Positions 1-5,009 of a stretch of 5,009 bases of DNA are shown piece after piece (positions within the stretch are counted from its first letter, which is position 1; each line of letters opens with the position of its first letter). The notes under the pieces were generated by a model. The model worked only from the letters and a program-made list of their open reading frames with translations, had not been told where the DNA came from and did no database searches. Both the position numbers and the translations under genes were made by a program. Origin of the DNA: an uncultured bacterium (GTDB lineage Bacteria; Patescibacteriota; Minisyncoccia; Phycocordibacterales; UBA9973); contig CAIVNB010000021.1 of assembly GCA_903907175.1 (NCBI GenBank), positions 1-5,009 on the forward strand, read 5' to 3'.

Positions 1-195
1 TATTATTGGAACTCCATAATATGGAGCTAAGAGTTCAGTTAAATAATCTTCAGAAATTTTTTCATTACCGATTAAAACATTGGTAACGGTTTGTCCATTT
101 CTTTTTGATTCTTCAAGAGCTAAATCAAAACCATCAGAGCTAATAAGACCTGATTGAACTAAAATTGACTTTAACTTTTCTTCAGATATATGCAT
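1..195 (-). CDS. pilB: Type IV pilus assembly ATPase PilB/GspE, N-terminal fragment
   Basis: The reading frame opens at ATG 195-193 and stays open to the window edge, giving 65 residues beginning MHISEEKLKSILVQSG. The pattern 'L..sGLIS...l..AL..s...G..v..VLI....IsEdyL.ellapyYGVPii' is the start of the MshEN domain found at the N-terminus of PilB, GspE and MshE motor ATPases. In the family this domain precedes the hexameric ATPase core that powers pilus extension at the cytoplasmic face of the inner membrane, and in some members it binds cyclic di-GMP. Walker motifs would lie beyond base 1 and cannot be seen. The start is supported by an in-frame TAA shortly upstream, overlapping the proposed -10 box. 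The neighbouring pilin gene and the more distant pilM support a pilus role. A general-secretion GspE, or a separate small MshEN protein, cannot be excluded from 65 residues. Confidence 0.82.
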   Translation of the reverse strand, partial: MHISEEKLKSILVQSGLISSDGFDLALEESKRNGQTVTNVLIGNEKISEDYLTELLAPYYGVPII

Positions 196-209
196 CAGTT
201 TATCTTTAT

Positions 210-238
210 ATTATATCTTATACTAAAAAACGTAGCAA
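210..238 (-). promoter_or_regulatory. Sigma-70-like promoter for pilB
   Basis: On the minus strand, TTGCTA (238-233) lies 17 bases before a perfect TATAAT (215-210). Spacing is optimal, the -35 matches consensus at four of six positions and the -10 at six of six. The predicted start near 203-204 leaves a leader of only about 8 bases before the ATG at 195, with no Shine-Dalgarno sequence. The site sits just downstream of the pilin terminator, so pilB appears to be transcribed independently of pilin. Confidence 0.65.
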
Positions 239-266
239 ATATTTTTTTAATAAAAAACTCTAAAAT

Positions 267-296
267 AAAACACCCCACAGATATGTGGGGTGTTTT
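267..296 (-). terminator. Rho-independent terminator after the pilin gene
   Basis: A perfect inverted repeat of 13 bp (GC core CACCCCACA / TGTGGGGTG flanked by AAAA/TTTT) closes a 4-base loop, starting 11 bases after the pilin stop codon. Read on the minus strand the stem is followed by a T-rich run (TTTTATTTT), as expected for an intrinsic terminator. The A-rich base of the stem means it could also work on the plus strand, but no plus-strand gene leads into it. Confidence 0.88.
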
Positions 297-307
297 ATAA
301 ATAGAAA

Positions 308-1051
308 TTAATAATTAAGATTATCACTTGGCGTTCCAGTAGCTATTACGCCAAGAATGTTCAAGTTAGTACCAACTTCATAGTAATGGGGGGCGTTCCC
401 ACCATCACTTGCTCTTTTGTCATCCGTTGAAGTGTAGGCAGTACTTTCTAATTGAGCATCAATTTCAAAAGCAAGAGGAACTTGAGAACAAGCATAACGA
501 TATACTAAATCAGTACTTGCAACTGTAGTGGTAGCCGCAGTGTTTGTTGGGTCAAGAGGAAGATTTGATATAGGGGACCCTCCAGTCAAACCACTAAAAT
601 TTACAGGAATCCAACCGGTACCATCCGTCTGTGTTGCCGCTGCAACAGTTGCTGACTGAGTAACAGTAGGTAATGTACCACCTGTGCCGCCGTCAAGAGT
701 AATATTCGCAATTGGTTTACTTGAGGTAGGGAGAGAATACCAGATTTTACCAGAAGTAGTCCATGCAACTGTTGCAAGAGTTCCACCTGAACCAGTTGTA
801 ACAGTGGCTTTGCAGGCAGCATTCGCTGTACCTGTTGTTCCATCTAATTGCGGAGATGCTGTGCTTGTTAAATAAAGCCCTATTGCTGTTTTTAATGTAC
901 TCAAATCTGAAATACGCTGAGCATCTCTAGACTTTTTTAGGGTCTCGGCTGGATTAAGAACTATTACAAGAGCCACTGATAGAATAGCTATTATGGCTAT
1001 AACTATTAGAAGTTCCAGCAAGGTAAATCCACTTTTTTTATTTCTTTTCAT
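308..1051 (-). CDS. Type IV prepilin (major or minor pilin-like protein)
   Basis: The 247-residue product carries a class III signal: basic leader MKRNKKSG, predicted prepilin peptidase cut after Gly8, Phe9 at +1 and Glu13 at +5, then a hydrophobic helix to about residue 32. The N-terminal helix continues as an amphipathic stretch (about residues 34-62, NPAETLKKSRDAQR...). The rest is a Thr/Ser/Gly/Ala-rich globular domain with Cys80 and Cys188, which could pair as a disulfide. A late motif 'GWIPVNFSGL...GSP.SNLPLDP' (about 146-168) resembles pilins I associate with Patescibacteria. The protein should be stored in the inner membrane and polymerised by the PilB motor into a surface fibre. It has its own promoter and terminator, consistent with a monocistronic, highly made major pilin, but a minor pilin or a type II secretion pseudopilin is possible. 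No Shine-Dalgarno sequence precedes the ATG. Confidence 0.92.
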   Translation of the reverse strand: MKRNKKSGFTLLELLIVIAIIAILSVALVIVLNPAETLKKSRDAQRISDLSTLKTAIGLYLTSTASPQLDGTTGTANAACKATVTTGSGGTLATVAWTTSGKIWYSLPTSSKPIANITLDGGTGGTLPTVTQSATVAAATQTDGTGWIPVNFSGLTGGSPISNLPLDPTNTAATTTVASTDLVYRYACSQVPLAFEIDAQLESTAYTSTDDKRASDGGNAPHYYEVGTNLNILGVIATGTPSDNLNY

Positions 1052-1116
1052 AAACTTATAAATAACTTAAATAATAAATGTTAACGACTTTTAATTTTAA
1101 TAAAAACTATATGTTC

Positions 1117-1125
1117 ATTATATCA
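1117..1125 (-). promoter_or_regulatory. Extended -10 promoter for the pilin gene
   Basis: Read on the minus strand, the box is TGATATAAT: a perfect TATAAT (1122-1117) preceded by the TGn extension. No good -35 hexamer is found at 16 to 18 bases (CTGCTT is the 17-base candidate), which fits an extended -10 promoter. The predicted start near 1110 gives a leader of roughly 60 AT-rich bases before the pilin ATG at 1051. Confidence 0.6.
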
Positions 1126-1129
1126 CACA

Positions 1130-1155
1130 AACAACAATAAAGCAGCCAACAACAA
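1130..1155. repeat. Pair of AACAACAA direct repeats upstream of the pilin -10 box
   Basis: AACAACAA occurs at 1130-1137 and again at 1148-1155 on the plus strand (TTGTTGTT on the pilin-coding strand), an 18-base spacing that covers the -35 region of the pilin promoter. The surrounding tract is strongly A/C-biased. It could be a regulator site or simple low-complexity sequence; nothing in the window decides this. No hairpin terminator is visible here for the upstream operon, so read-through into pilin is possible. Confidence 0.3.
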
Positions 1156-1171
1156 CTGTGGATTGTCGATT

Positions 1172-1843
1172 TTATAAAAATCCAAGTATTATCCTACCAA
1201 AAATAAGAGTTATGAACGTCGCAATAATAAATGCTGGTTCTATTTTTATTACTTTTTTACCCATAGCATAAGAAACAGCAGATAAAAGAATAGAAAAAAT
1301 AAACCCAAGTGGAATAAGGATAAGAATACTAGGCCAACCAGAAATTAACATTAAAACTAACAACAATTCGGGACCATTTTCAGTAAAATTACCATAATGT
1401 GATTCCCAAAGTTTAAATAAATAGTACAATGCACCAGAAATTAAAAATGAAATTAAGATATAAAGCCAAAAACGCCCAAAACTATAGTATAGAAAATATC
1501 CTAAATGATTTTCAAATAAAGGCCTTATCCATTCAAAATACTGCATGGGTGTTTCTTTCGGTAAAGGTAAATTAACCAAGGCTCGAAGAAAATCACTACT
1601 TGAATTAGCCCATACATAATATTGTCCCCAACTAACAAAAAGACCATAAAAAATATTTAGTCCAAAAGTTATTACAATAAGTTTTTTAAAAGAAATATCT
1701 TTAACCCATAAGGAAACTTTGGATAAAAATTTATTTTGTGAACTTGCCCAAGCTCCGCAAAAAAAACGAAAAGCAATAAAAGCCAAAAAGGCGACCCAAA
1801 TTACTAAAACAATAATATTTAAATTAAAAAGAATAAAATGCAT
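1172..1843 (-). CDS. Polytopic membrane protein, unknown function, faintly prepilin-peptidase-like
   Basis: The 223-residue product is very hydrophobic, with likely membrane segments at about residues 3-25, 54-72, 118-142, 160-195 (one long or two short) and 203-222. I do not recognise the family with certainty. The C-terminal half (about 135-220) follows the outline of an A24 prepilin peptidase: a helix, a short polar loop ending NGPELLL where the family has GxGD-x-KL, then ISGWPSILILI, a Gly-Lys-Lys turn, and IEP followed by a last helix ending IFG. The catalytic aspartate is replaced by Glu159, and the first conserved aspartate has no counterpart; the only Asp residues are 49 and 84. A working peptidase is therefore unlikely. 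The ATG lies 2 bases after the stop of the preceding receiver gene, indicating translational coupling and a shared transcript with the kinase operon. It may be a membrane partner of the receivers or of the pilus. Confidence 0.75.
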   Translation of the reverse strand: MHFILFNLNIIVLVIWVAFLAFIAFRFFCGAWASSQNKFLSKVSLWVKDISFKKLIVITFGLNIFYGLFVSWGQYYVWANSSSDFLRALVNLPLPKETPMQYFEWIRPLFENHLGYFLYYSFGRFWLYILISFLISGALYYLFKLWESHYGNFTENGPELLLVLMLISGWPSILILIPLGFIFSILLSAVSYAMGKKVIKIEPAFIIATFITLIFGRIILGFL

Positions 1844-1845
1844 TT

Positions 1846-2223
1846 TTATTTTTTAAGATATTCTTTAACTTTTTCGACAACTTCTTCAATTGTTATGTTT
1901 ACTTTAACTAAAAAACCATTTGCTCCAAGTGCAAAGGCGCGCTCTTTGTCTACAGGTTCAAAACGATTAGATATGACAATGATAGGCGTATTGGCAAACT
2001 CCTGATTTTCTCTTATCTTGAGGATAACCCAAAAACCATCTTTTTTGGGAAGCATAAGGTCAAGAACTATCAAATCCGGTTTCTCTGAAAAAACTTTTGA
2101 AACTGCATCTTCTCCGTCCGTAGAGATGATAGTATCAATCCCCTCTGATTCAAGTTTGTGCTTGTAAACTTTTAAAAGAAGTTCATCATCTTCAACAACA
2201 ATTACTTTGCTTTTTTTATCCAT
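1846..2223 (-). CDS. Stand-alone CheY-like response regulator, second of tandem pair
   Basis: The 125-residue product is a single receiver domain with no output domain. The expected residues are all present: acidic pocket Asp12-Asp13 after the first strand, phosphoacceptor Asp55 in VLDLMLPKKDG, Ser85 in VISN, and Lys107 in FLVK. Phosphorylation by the operon's histidine kinase is the likely input. With no DNA-binding region, signalling should be by protein contact, as with CheY or PilG/PilH. It is roughly 45-50% identical by eye to its neighbour and shares a 40-base identical stretch around the phosphorylation site, so the two arose by duplication. It lies 12 bases after the first receiver and 2 bases before the membrane-protein gene, in the middle of an operon. 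No Shine-Dalgarno sequence is evident. Confidence 0.93.
   Translation of the reverse strand: MDKKSKVIVVEDDELLLKVYKHKLESEGIDTIISTDGEDAVSKVFSEKPDLIVLDLMLPKKDGFWVILKIRENQEFANTPIIVISNRFEPVDKERAFALGANGFLVKVNITIEEVVEKVKEYLKK
2027..2066. repeat. 40-base direct repeat, copy 1 (inside second receiver gene)
   Basis: This stretch is identical base for base to 2417-2456, exactly 390 bases away, and encodes the phosphoacceptor region LDLMLPKKDGFWV in the same frame. It also contains a perfect 8-bp inverted repeat (CCCAAAAA, 6-base loop, TTTTTGGG) at 2028-2049. Confidence 0.9.
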
Positions 2224-2235
2224 AAATTCATTAAA

Positions 2236-2616
2236 TTATTTTTTTAAATAAGAAATTATTTTATCAATAAGTTCTTGGATTGAGTGGTCGATTTTTACTA
2301 AATACTCTGTCGCCCCAAGCTCCATTGCTCTTTTTTGATCGTTGTTTTGTCCAAGATTAGAAATAACTAAAATTGGAATTTTAGAAAATTTTGCTTTTTT
2401 TCGAGCCTCCTCAAGTACCCAAAAACCATCTTTTTTGGGAAGCATAAGGTCAAGAATTATTAAATCGGGATTTTCTTTTTCCATCACTTTAACTGCCTCT
2501 TCTCCGTCAAATGCAAGCGCAATAGAAAAACCCTCTTTTGCGAGCTGAATTTGGTAAACTTTTGAAATATGTAGATCGTCTTCTACTATTAAAACTTTTT
2601 TTGGGGACTCACTCAT
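2236..2616 (-). CDS. Stand-alone CheY-like response regulator, first of tandem pair
   Basis: The 126-residue product is a single receiver domain: acidic residues Asp13-Asp14 (VEDD), phosphoacceptor Asp56 in ILDLMLPKKDG, Ser86 in VISN and Lys108 in YLVK. It ends directly after the last helix (YLKK), so there is no effector domain. The start is fixed by an in-frame TGA two codons upstream (2620-2622). It follows the histidine kinase by 43 bases and precedes the second receiver by 12, and is the most likely direct phosphate acceptor. The segment after the conserved Ser (LGQNNDQKR) differs from that in its twin (RFEPVDKER). This is the helix 4 region commonly used to bind targets, so the two proteins may contact different partners, or one may act as a phosphate sink. 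No Shine-Dalgarno sequence is visible. Confidence 0.93.
   Translation of the reverse strand: MSESPKKVLIVEDDLHISKVYQIQLAKEGFSIALAFDGEEAVKVMEKENPDLIILDLMLPKKDGFWVLEEARKKAKFSKIPILVISNLGQNNDQKRAMELGATEYLVKIDHSIQELIDKIISYLKK
2417..2456. repeat. 40-base direct repeat, copy 2 (inside first receiver gene)
   Basis: Identical to 2027-2066. Similarity continues more weakly past both ends, as expected for paralogous genes, but the perfect block stands out against proteins that are only about half identical. Confidence 0.9.
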
Positions 2617-2659
2617 ATATCATAATATTAACATTAATAAAAAAGTTATCAAACTTAAT

Positions 2660-4480
2660 CTATGCTATTGGTATGGTAAAGAAAAATGTCGTTCCTTTCC
2701 CTTCTTCTGTCTCAAACCAAATCTTGCCTTCCCAAGAAGTTACAATGTCTTTGATAAGGGAAAGTCCAAGTCCCGTTCCATCTGGGACTTTTGATTTTGC
2801 ATTTCCTGCCCGGAAAAACTTAGTGAATACTTTGTCCTGTTCAGATTTTGGAATACCAATACCATTGTCTCGCACAGAATAAATTACAACATTATTCTCT
2901 TTATCAATCATCCAGCGTCCTTCGATGGTACCTTTTTCATTTGTATAAAGGATAGCGTTCACAAAGAGATTTAGTATAACTTGTCTCAATAATGTTTCGT
3001 CGAGATTAACTACAATAGTGTCTGTTTGTGCCGAAAAGGAAAAATAAACAAGCTTTTTTTCAACAATGCTAGGAGAAAGTTCTTTTATTACTTGTGCGGT
3101 TATTTCTGTAAGATCTATCGGTTTTTTATCTTTTCCGACCACGTCACCTTCTAAGCGAGAAATATCAAGCAATGTATTTATTGTTTTATAGAGACGAACA
3201 ACCCCTTCACTTATTTCTTTTATAATATCAGTTTGATCTTCATTGAGTTTCCCCTTGCTTCCAGCCAAAAGCATCTCTGAATACCAACGGATAGACGTAA
3301 GAGGCGCCCGAAGCTGGTGTGATGCTATTGAAATAAAACCTGATTTTACTTTATCTAATTCAATTTCTTTATTTGCATTGTGTATAACAATAATAAAATT
3401 ATTTTTATTTGAATCATCTTTTAAAACAAGCGGGGAAACAGTAAATGTCACAGCCAAAGGATTTTTTTGTCTATCAGTTGAAATACATATATCATCATCA
3501 ATAGTTGTCGTAATAGTTTTTTTAGTAACAAAAAAATCTTTCGTTATAAAATCATCTAATGAAATCTCTTTTTTCTTCTTTGTAATTTTTACAATATCAT
3601 GAATATCTTTACCTAAAATATTCATCCCATTATACATTAAAAATTCTAATGCCTTAGGGTTTATCAACTTTACTGCATATTTATTATCTAAAATAATAAG
3701 TCCTTCCCCTATCGAAGAGATAACAGATTTCATTAGTAAATCGTCTTTTTCTAAATTCTTTTTATCTTCATTTAAATTGTCTGCCAATCTCAATATTTTT
3801 TTCTTACTTTTTAGTAAAAAAAGAATATAAAAAAACAAACCAGAAAATATTATTTCTGAAGAAATCGTAATAATAATTGGTAATCTTTTTGCGTTATTTA
3901 TTTTATCCAAAAAGAATAACTGGTAATCCATATCCGTGGCAAGCACTCCCACTATCTCACCATTATTCTTATCTATAATAGGAACAGTTATTGAAAAAAA
4001 ATATCCCCATTGATCTTTATATGGCTTCGTCATTGACGATACACCTTTTGTTAATGCAAGATTAAAGGATTCTATAAAATCAGGGCTAGCATCGATATAC
4101 GTATCGCCTGGATCACTATAGTCTGGCGAATCGAGAGGTATTGAATCTACAGAAAATACAATCTGTCCATCTCTTGGAATCATTGTATAAATCCACCTTA
4201 TACCAAAATTTTTATTAAGCCTTCCTAGTTCGAGGAGTTTCTCTCTGATTGATTTATAATCTAGGCTTTCTTTGTCAGATGGATTTTGTTGTATATTCCT
4301 AAATTTTTGCACATCAATCGCTTGAACGAAATCCTGAGTTAATGTAAACATATTATTTTCTATCTCTTTTCTCTCGTTTTTCCCAACTTTTGATGTATAT
4401 ACAACCCCAATAGAAAAAATAATGACTACTCCAAATAAAAAATATAGATATTTATTAACTTTTTTAAAATATTTAAACAT
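2660..4480 (-). CDS. Membrane sensor histidine kinase (CACHE-like sensor, PAS, HisKA, HATPase_c)
   Basis: The 606-residue product begins with a membrane helix (about 11-30) and an extracytoplasmic sensor of about 168 residues. Its motifs WIYTM, GQIVFSVDS, DPGDTY and WGYFFSITVPI...GEIVGVLATDMD are typical of CACHE-type ligand sensors. A second helix (about 199-223) leads through a charged linker into a PAS domain (about 248-368). HisKA follows with phosphoacceptor His388 in SHQLRAPLTSIRW, then the ATPase domain with N box (Asn504, Asn508), G1 DNGIGIP (538-544), F box FTKFFRAG and G2 GTGLGLSLIK (568-577). All catalytic elements are intact. It should autophosphorylate on binding an external small molecule and pass phosphate to the two receivers encoded just downstream. 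The start is supported by an in-frame TAA a few codons upstream; no Shine-Dalgarno sequence precedes it. It is the first gene of the four-gene operon. The ligand cannot be predicted. Confidence 0.94.
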   Translation of the reverse strand: MFKYFKKVNKYLYFLFGVVIIFSIGVVYTSKVGKNERKEIENNMFTLTQDFVQAIDVQKFRNIQQNPSDKESLDYKSIREKLLELGRLNKNFGIRWIYTMIPRDGQIVFSVDSIPLDSPDYSDPGDTYIDASPDFIESFNLALTKGVSSMTKPYKDQWGYFFSITVPIIDKNNGEIVGVLATDMDYQLFFLDKINNAKRLPIIITISSEIIFSGLFFYILFLLKSKKKILRLADNLNEDKKNLEKDDLLMKSVISSIGEGLIILDNKYAVKLINPKALEFLMYNGMNILGKDIHDIVKITKKKKEISLDDFITKDFFVTKKTITTTIDDDICISTDRQKNPLAVTFTVSPLVLKDDSNKNNFIIVIHNANKEIELDKVKSGFISIASHQLRAPLTSIRWYSEMLLAGSKGKLNEDQTDIIKEISEGVVRLYKTINTLLDISRLEGDVVGKDKKPIDLTEITAQVIKELSPSIVEKKLVYFSFSAQTDTIVVNLDETLLRQVILNLFVNAILYTNEKGTIEGRWMIDKENNVVIYSVRDNGIGIPKSEQDKVFTKFFRAGNAKSKVPDGTGLGLSLIKDIVTSWEGKIWFETEEGKGTTFFFTIPIA

Positions 4481-4532
4481 TAATTTAGCGAAACTATATT
4501 AAAAAAAATAATACCAGCATTTATACCTTAAA

Positions 4533-4541
4533 AGTATAGCA
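4533..4541 (-). promoter_or_regulatory. Extended -10 promoter for the histidine kinase operon
   Basis: On the minus strand the box reads TGCTATACT: -10 TATACT (4538-4533) with the TGn extension. No convincing -35 hexamer lies 17 bases upstream, where the pilM -10 box is found instead. The -10 overlaps an inverted repeat TATAC-N7-GTATA (4522-4538). The predicted start near 4526 leaves a leader of about 45 bases. Other TA-rich boxes nearby (GGTATAAA, GGTATTAT) are weaker alternatives. Confidence 0.5.
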
Positions 4542-4556
4542 TAAAAATAATCAATC

Positions 4557-4565
4557 TGTTATAAT
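4557..4565 (+). promoter_or_regulatory. Extended -10 promoter for pilM
   Basis: The plus-strand box TGTTATAAT has a perfect TATAAT (4560-4565) with the TGn extension. The hexamer 17 bases upstream (TAGCAT) is a poor -35. The predicted start near 4572 gives a leader of about 24 bases. A weak GGAA (4577-4580) lies too far from the ATG to be a standard ribosome binding site. Confidence 0.55.
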
Positions 4566-4595
4566 TAAGTGTGTTTGGAAATTCTATAAATTATC

Positions 4596-5009
4596 ATGAA
4601 TATCCTTAATCTTCTTACAAAAGAAAAAGATATCGCTGGAATTGAAATTAACGATAAGGTTATACGTGTTGCTTATTTTCGTCCTAAAAAAAGATTTCTT
4701 AGCAAAATAAATCCCAAAGAAACAGACCTTCCAGAGAATGAACTTGTTCTTATTGAAGAACCAATTGCCCCAAACATAATTCAAGAAGGAGTCGTCCTAA
4801 ACAAAGAAATATTAGGTAAAAAACTTAAGAACATTTGGACCAAGGCGAAACTTAGTTCAAATTATGCTATCGTTTCTATTCCTGAAGACAAAGTCTATTC
4901 ACGTATTTTCCCCTTCCCAAAAACTGTAAACGATTCACAATTAGTAGATGCAATAAATCTTACTATCGACTTCCAACTTCCTGTTAAAAAAGACGATGTA
5001 TATGTCGGA
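4596..5009 (+). CDS. pilM: Type IV pilus assembly protein PilM, N-terminal part
   Basis: The frame is open from ATG 4596 to the window edge, 138 residues. The start IAGIEINDKVIRVAYF matches the first phosphate-binding strand-turn-strand of the PilM actin-like family. The segments AIVSIPEDKVYSRIFPFPKT and LVDAINLTIDFQLPVKKDDV match the family's 'SlPe..v..r...lP' and 'ai..e.e..lP...ee.' signatures. PilM is a cytoplasmic ATP-binding protein that docks on the N-terminus of PilN and links the inner-membrane alignment complex to the motor. The start is confirmed by an in-frame TAA 9 bases upstream. The usual Asp-Ile-Gly of the first motif is Glu17-Ile18-Asn19 here, so nucleotide binding may differ. 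pilN and pilO would be expected to the right, outside the window. It is transcribed away from the kinase operon. Confidence 0.85.
   Translation, partial: MNILNLLTKEKDIAGIEINDKVIRVAYFRPKKRFLSKINPKETDLPENELVLIEEPIAPNIIQEGVVLNKEILGKKLKNIWTKAKLSSNYAIVSIPEDKVYSRIFPFPKTVNDSQLVDAINLTIDFQLPVKKDDVYVG

Noticed and set aside
601..843. Minus-strand open frame of 80 codons in another frame of the pilin gene
   Set aside because: It overlaps the pilin out of frame, is Leu/Gln-rich low-complexity sequence, and has no independent support.
684..875. Plus-strand open frame of 63 codons within the pilin gene
   Set aside because: It lies fully antisense to a well supported pilin and has no recognisable motif or start context.
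2643..2656. Small hairpin AAGTT-ATCA-AACTT with a T run between the kinase and first receiver
   Set aside because: The stem is only 5 AT-rich base pairs, too weak to call a terminator; it could at most cause mild attenuation.
2538..2882. Plus-strand open frame spanning the receiver/kinase junction
   Set aside because: It is antisense to both real genes and shows no protein-family features.
3243..3602. Plus-strand open frame of 119 codons inside the kinase gene
   Set aside because: It mirrors the HisKA/PAS coding sequence, and its Phe/Ile/Ser-rich ending is a translation of the opposite strand of Lys/Asp codons.
2660..4480. Possible hybrid kinase with a fused receiver
   Set aside because: The protein ends directly after the ATPase domain (FFFTIPIA), and the receivers are separate genes with their own starts and stops.
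4585..4590. TATAAA just before the pilM start as an alternative -10 box
   Set aside because: It would place the transcript start at or beyond the ATG; the upstream TGTTATAAT is a better match and position.
4584..4784. Minus-strand open frame of 66 codons
   Set aside because: It is antisense to pilM, whose plus-strand frame is clearly the coding one.

Overview
This AT-rich window looks like part of a type IV pilus locus from a Candidate Phyla Radiation (Patescibacteria, Parcubacteria-like) genome. The reasons are the style of the pilin (a short basic leader, the GFTLLELLIVIAI helix and a late 'GSP.SNLPLDP' motif), the pairing of a MshEN-type PilB N-terminus with an actin-like PilM, the compact gene packing and the near absence of Shine-Dalgarno sequences. 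The taxonomic call is inference from gene style, not from a marker gene. The five complete genes stop with TAA (four) or TAG (one), and no in-frame TGA is needed, so the standard bacterial code fits.

Layout from left to right: (1) the first 65 codons of a PilB/GspE-like ATPase, minus strand, leaving the window at base 1, with its own promoter; (2) a strong intrinsic terminator that closes the pilin gene; (3) a 247-residue type IV prepilin, minus strand, with an extended -10 promoter; (4) a tight minus-strand operon, read right to left, of a membrane sensor histidine kinase (CACHE-like sensor, PAS, HisKA, HATPase), two tandem stand-alone CheY-like receivers and a 223-residue polytopic membrane protein; (5) a 115-base divergent promoter region; (6) the first 138 codons of pilM on the plus strand, running off the right edge.

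Together the parts suggest a pilus machine (PilB motor, pilin, PilM inner-membrane platform) with a dedicated phosphorelay in its middle. The kinase would sense an external ligand and phosphorylate one or both receivers. The receivers have no DNA-binding domain, so they probably act by protein contact, possibly on the motor or platform, in the manner of PilG/PilH. The last operon gene is an unnamed membrane protein whose C-terminal half faintly resembles prepilin peptidases but lacks their catalytic aspartates. The most interesting points are this kinase/twin-receiver/membrane-protein cassette, a 40-base stretch identical between the two receiver genes, and the nested divergent promoters between the kinase and pilM. 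The intergenic regions are all about 120 bases or less and are described below; no RNA genes, mobile elements or CRISPR arrays were seen.
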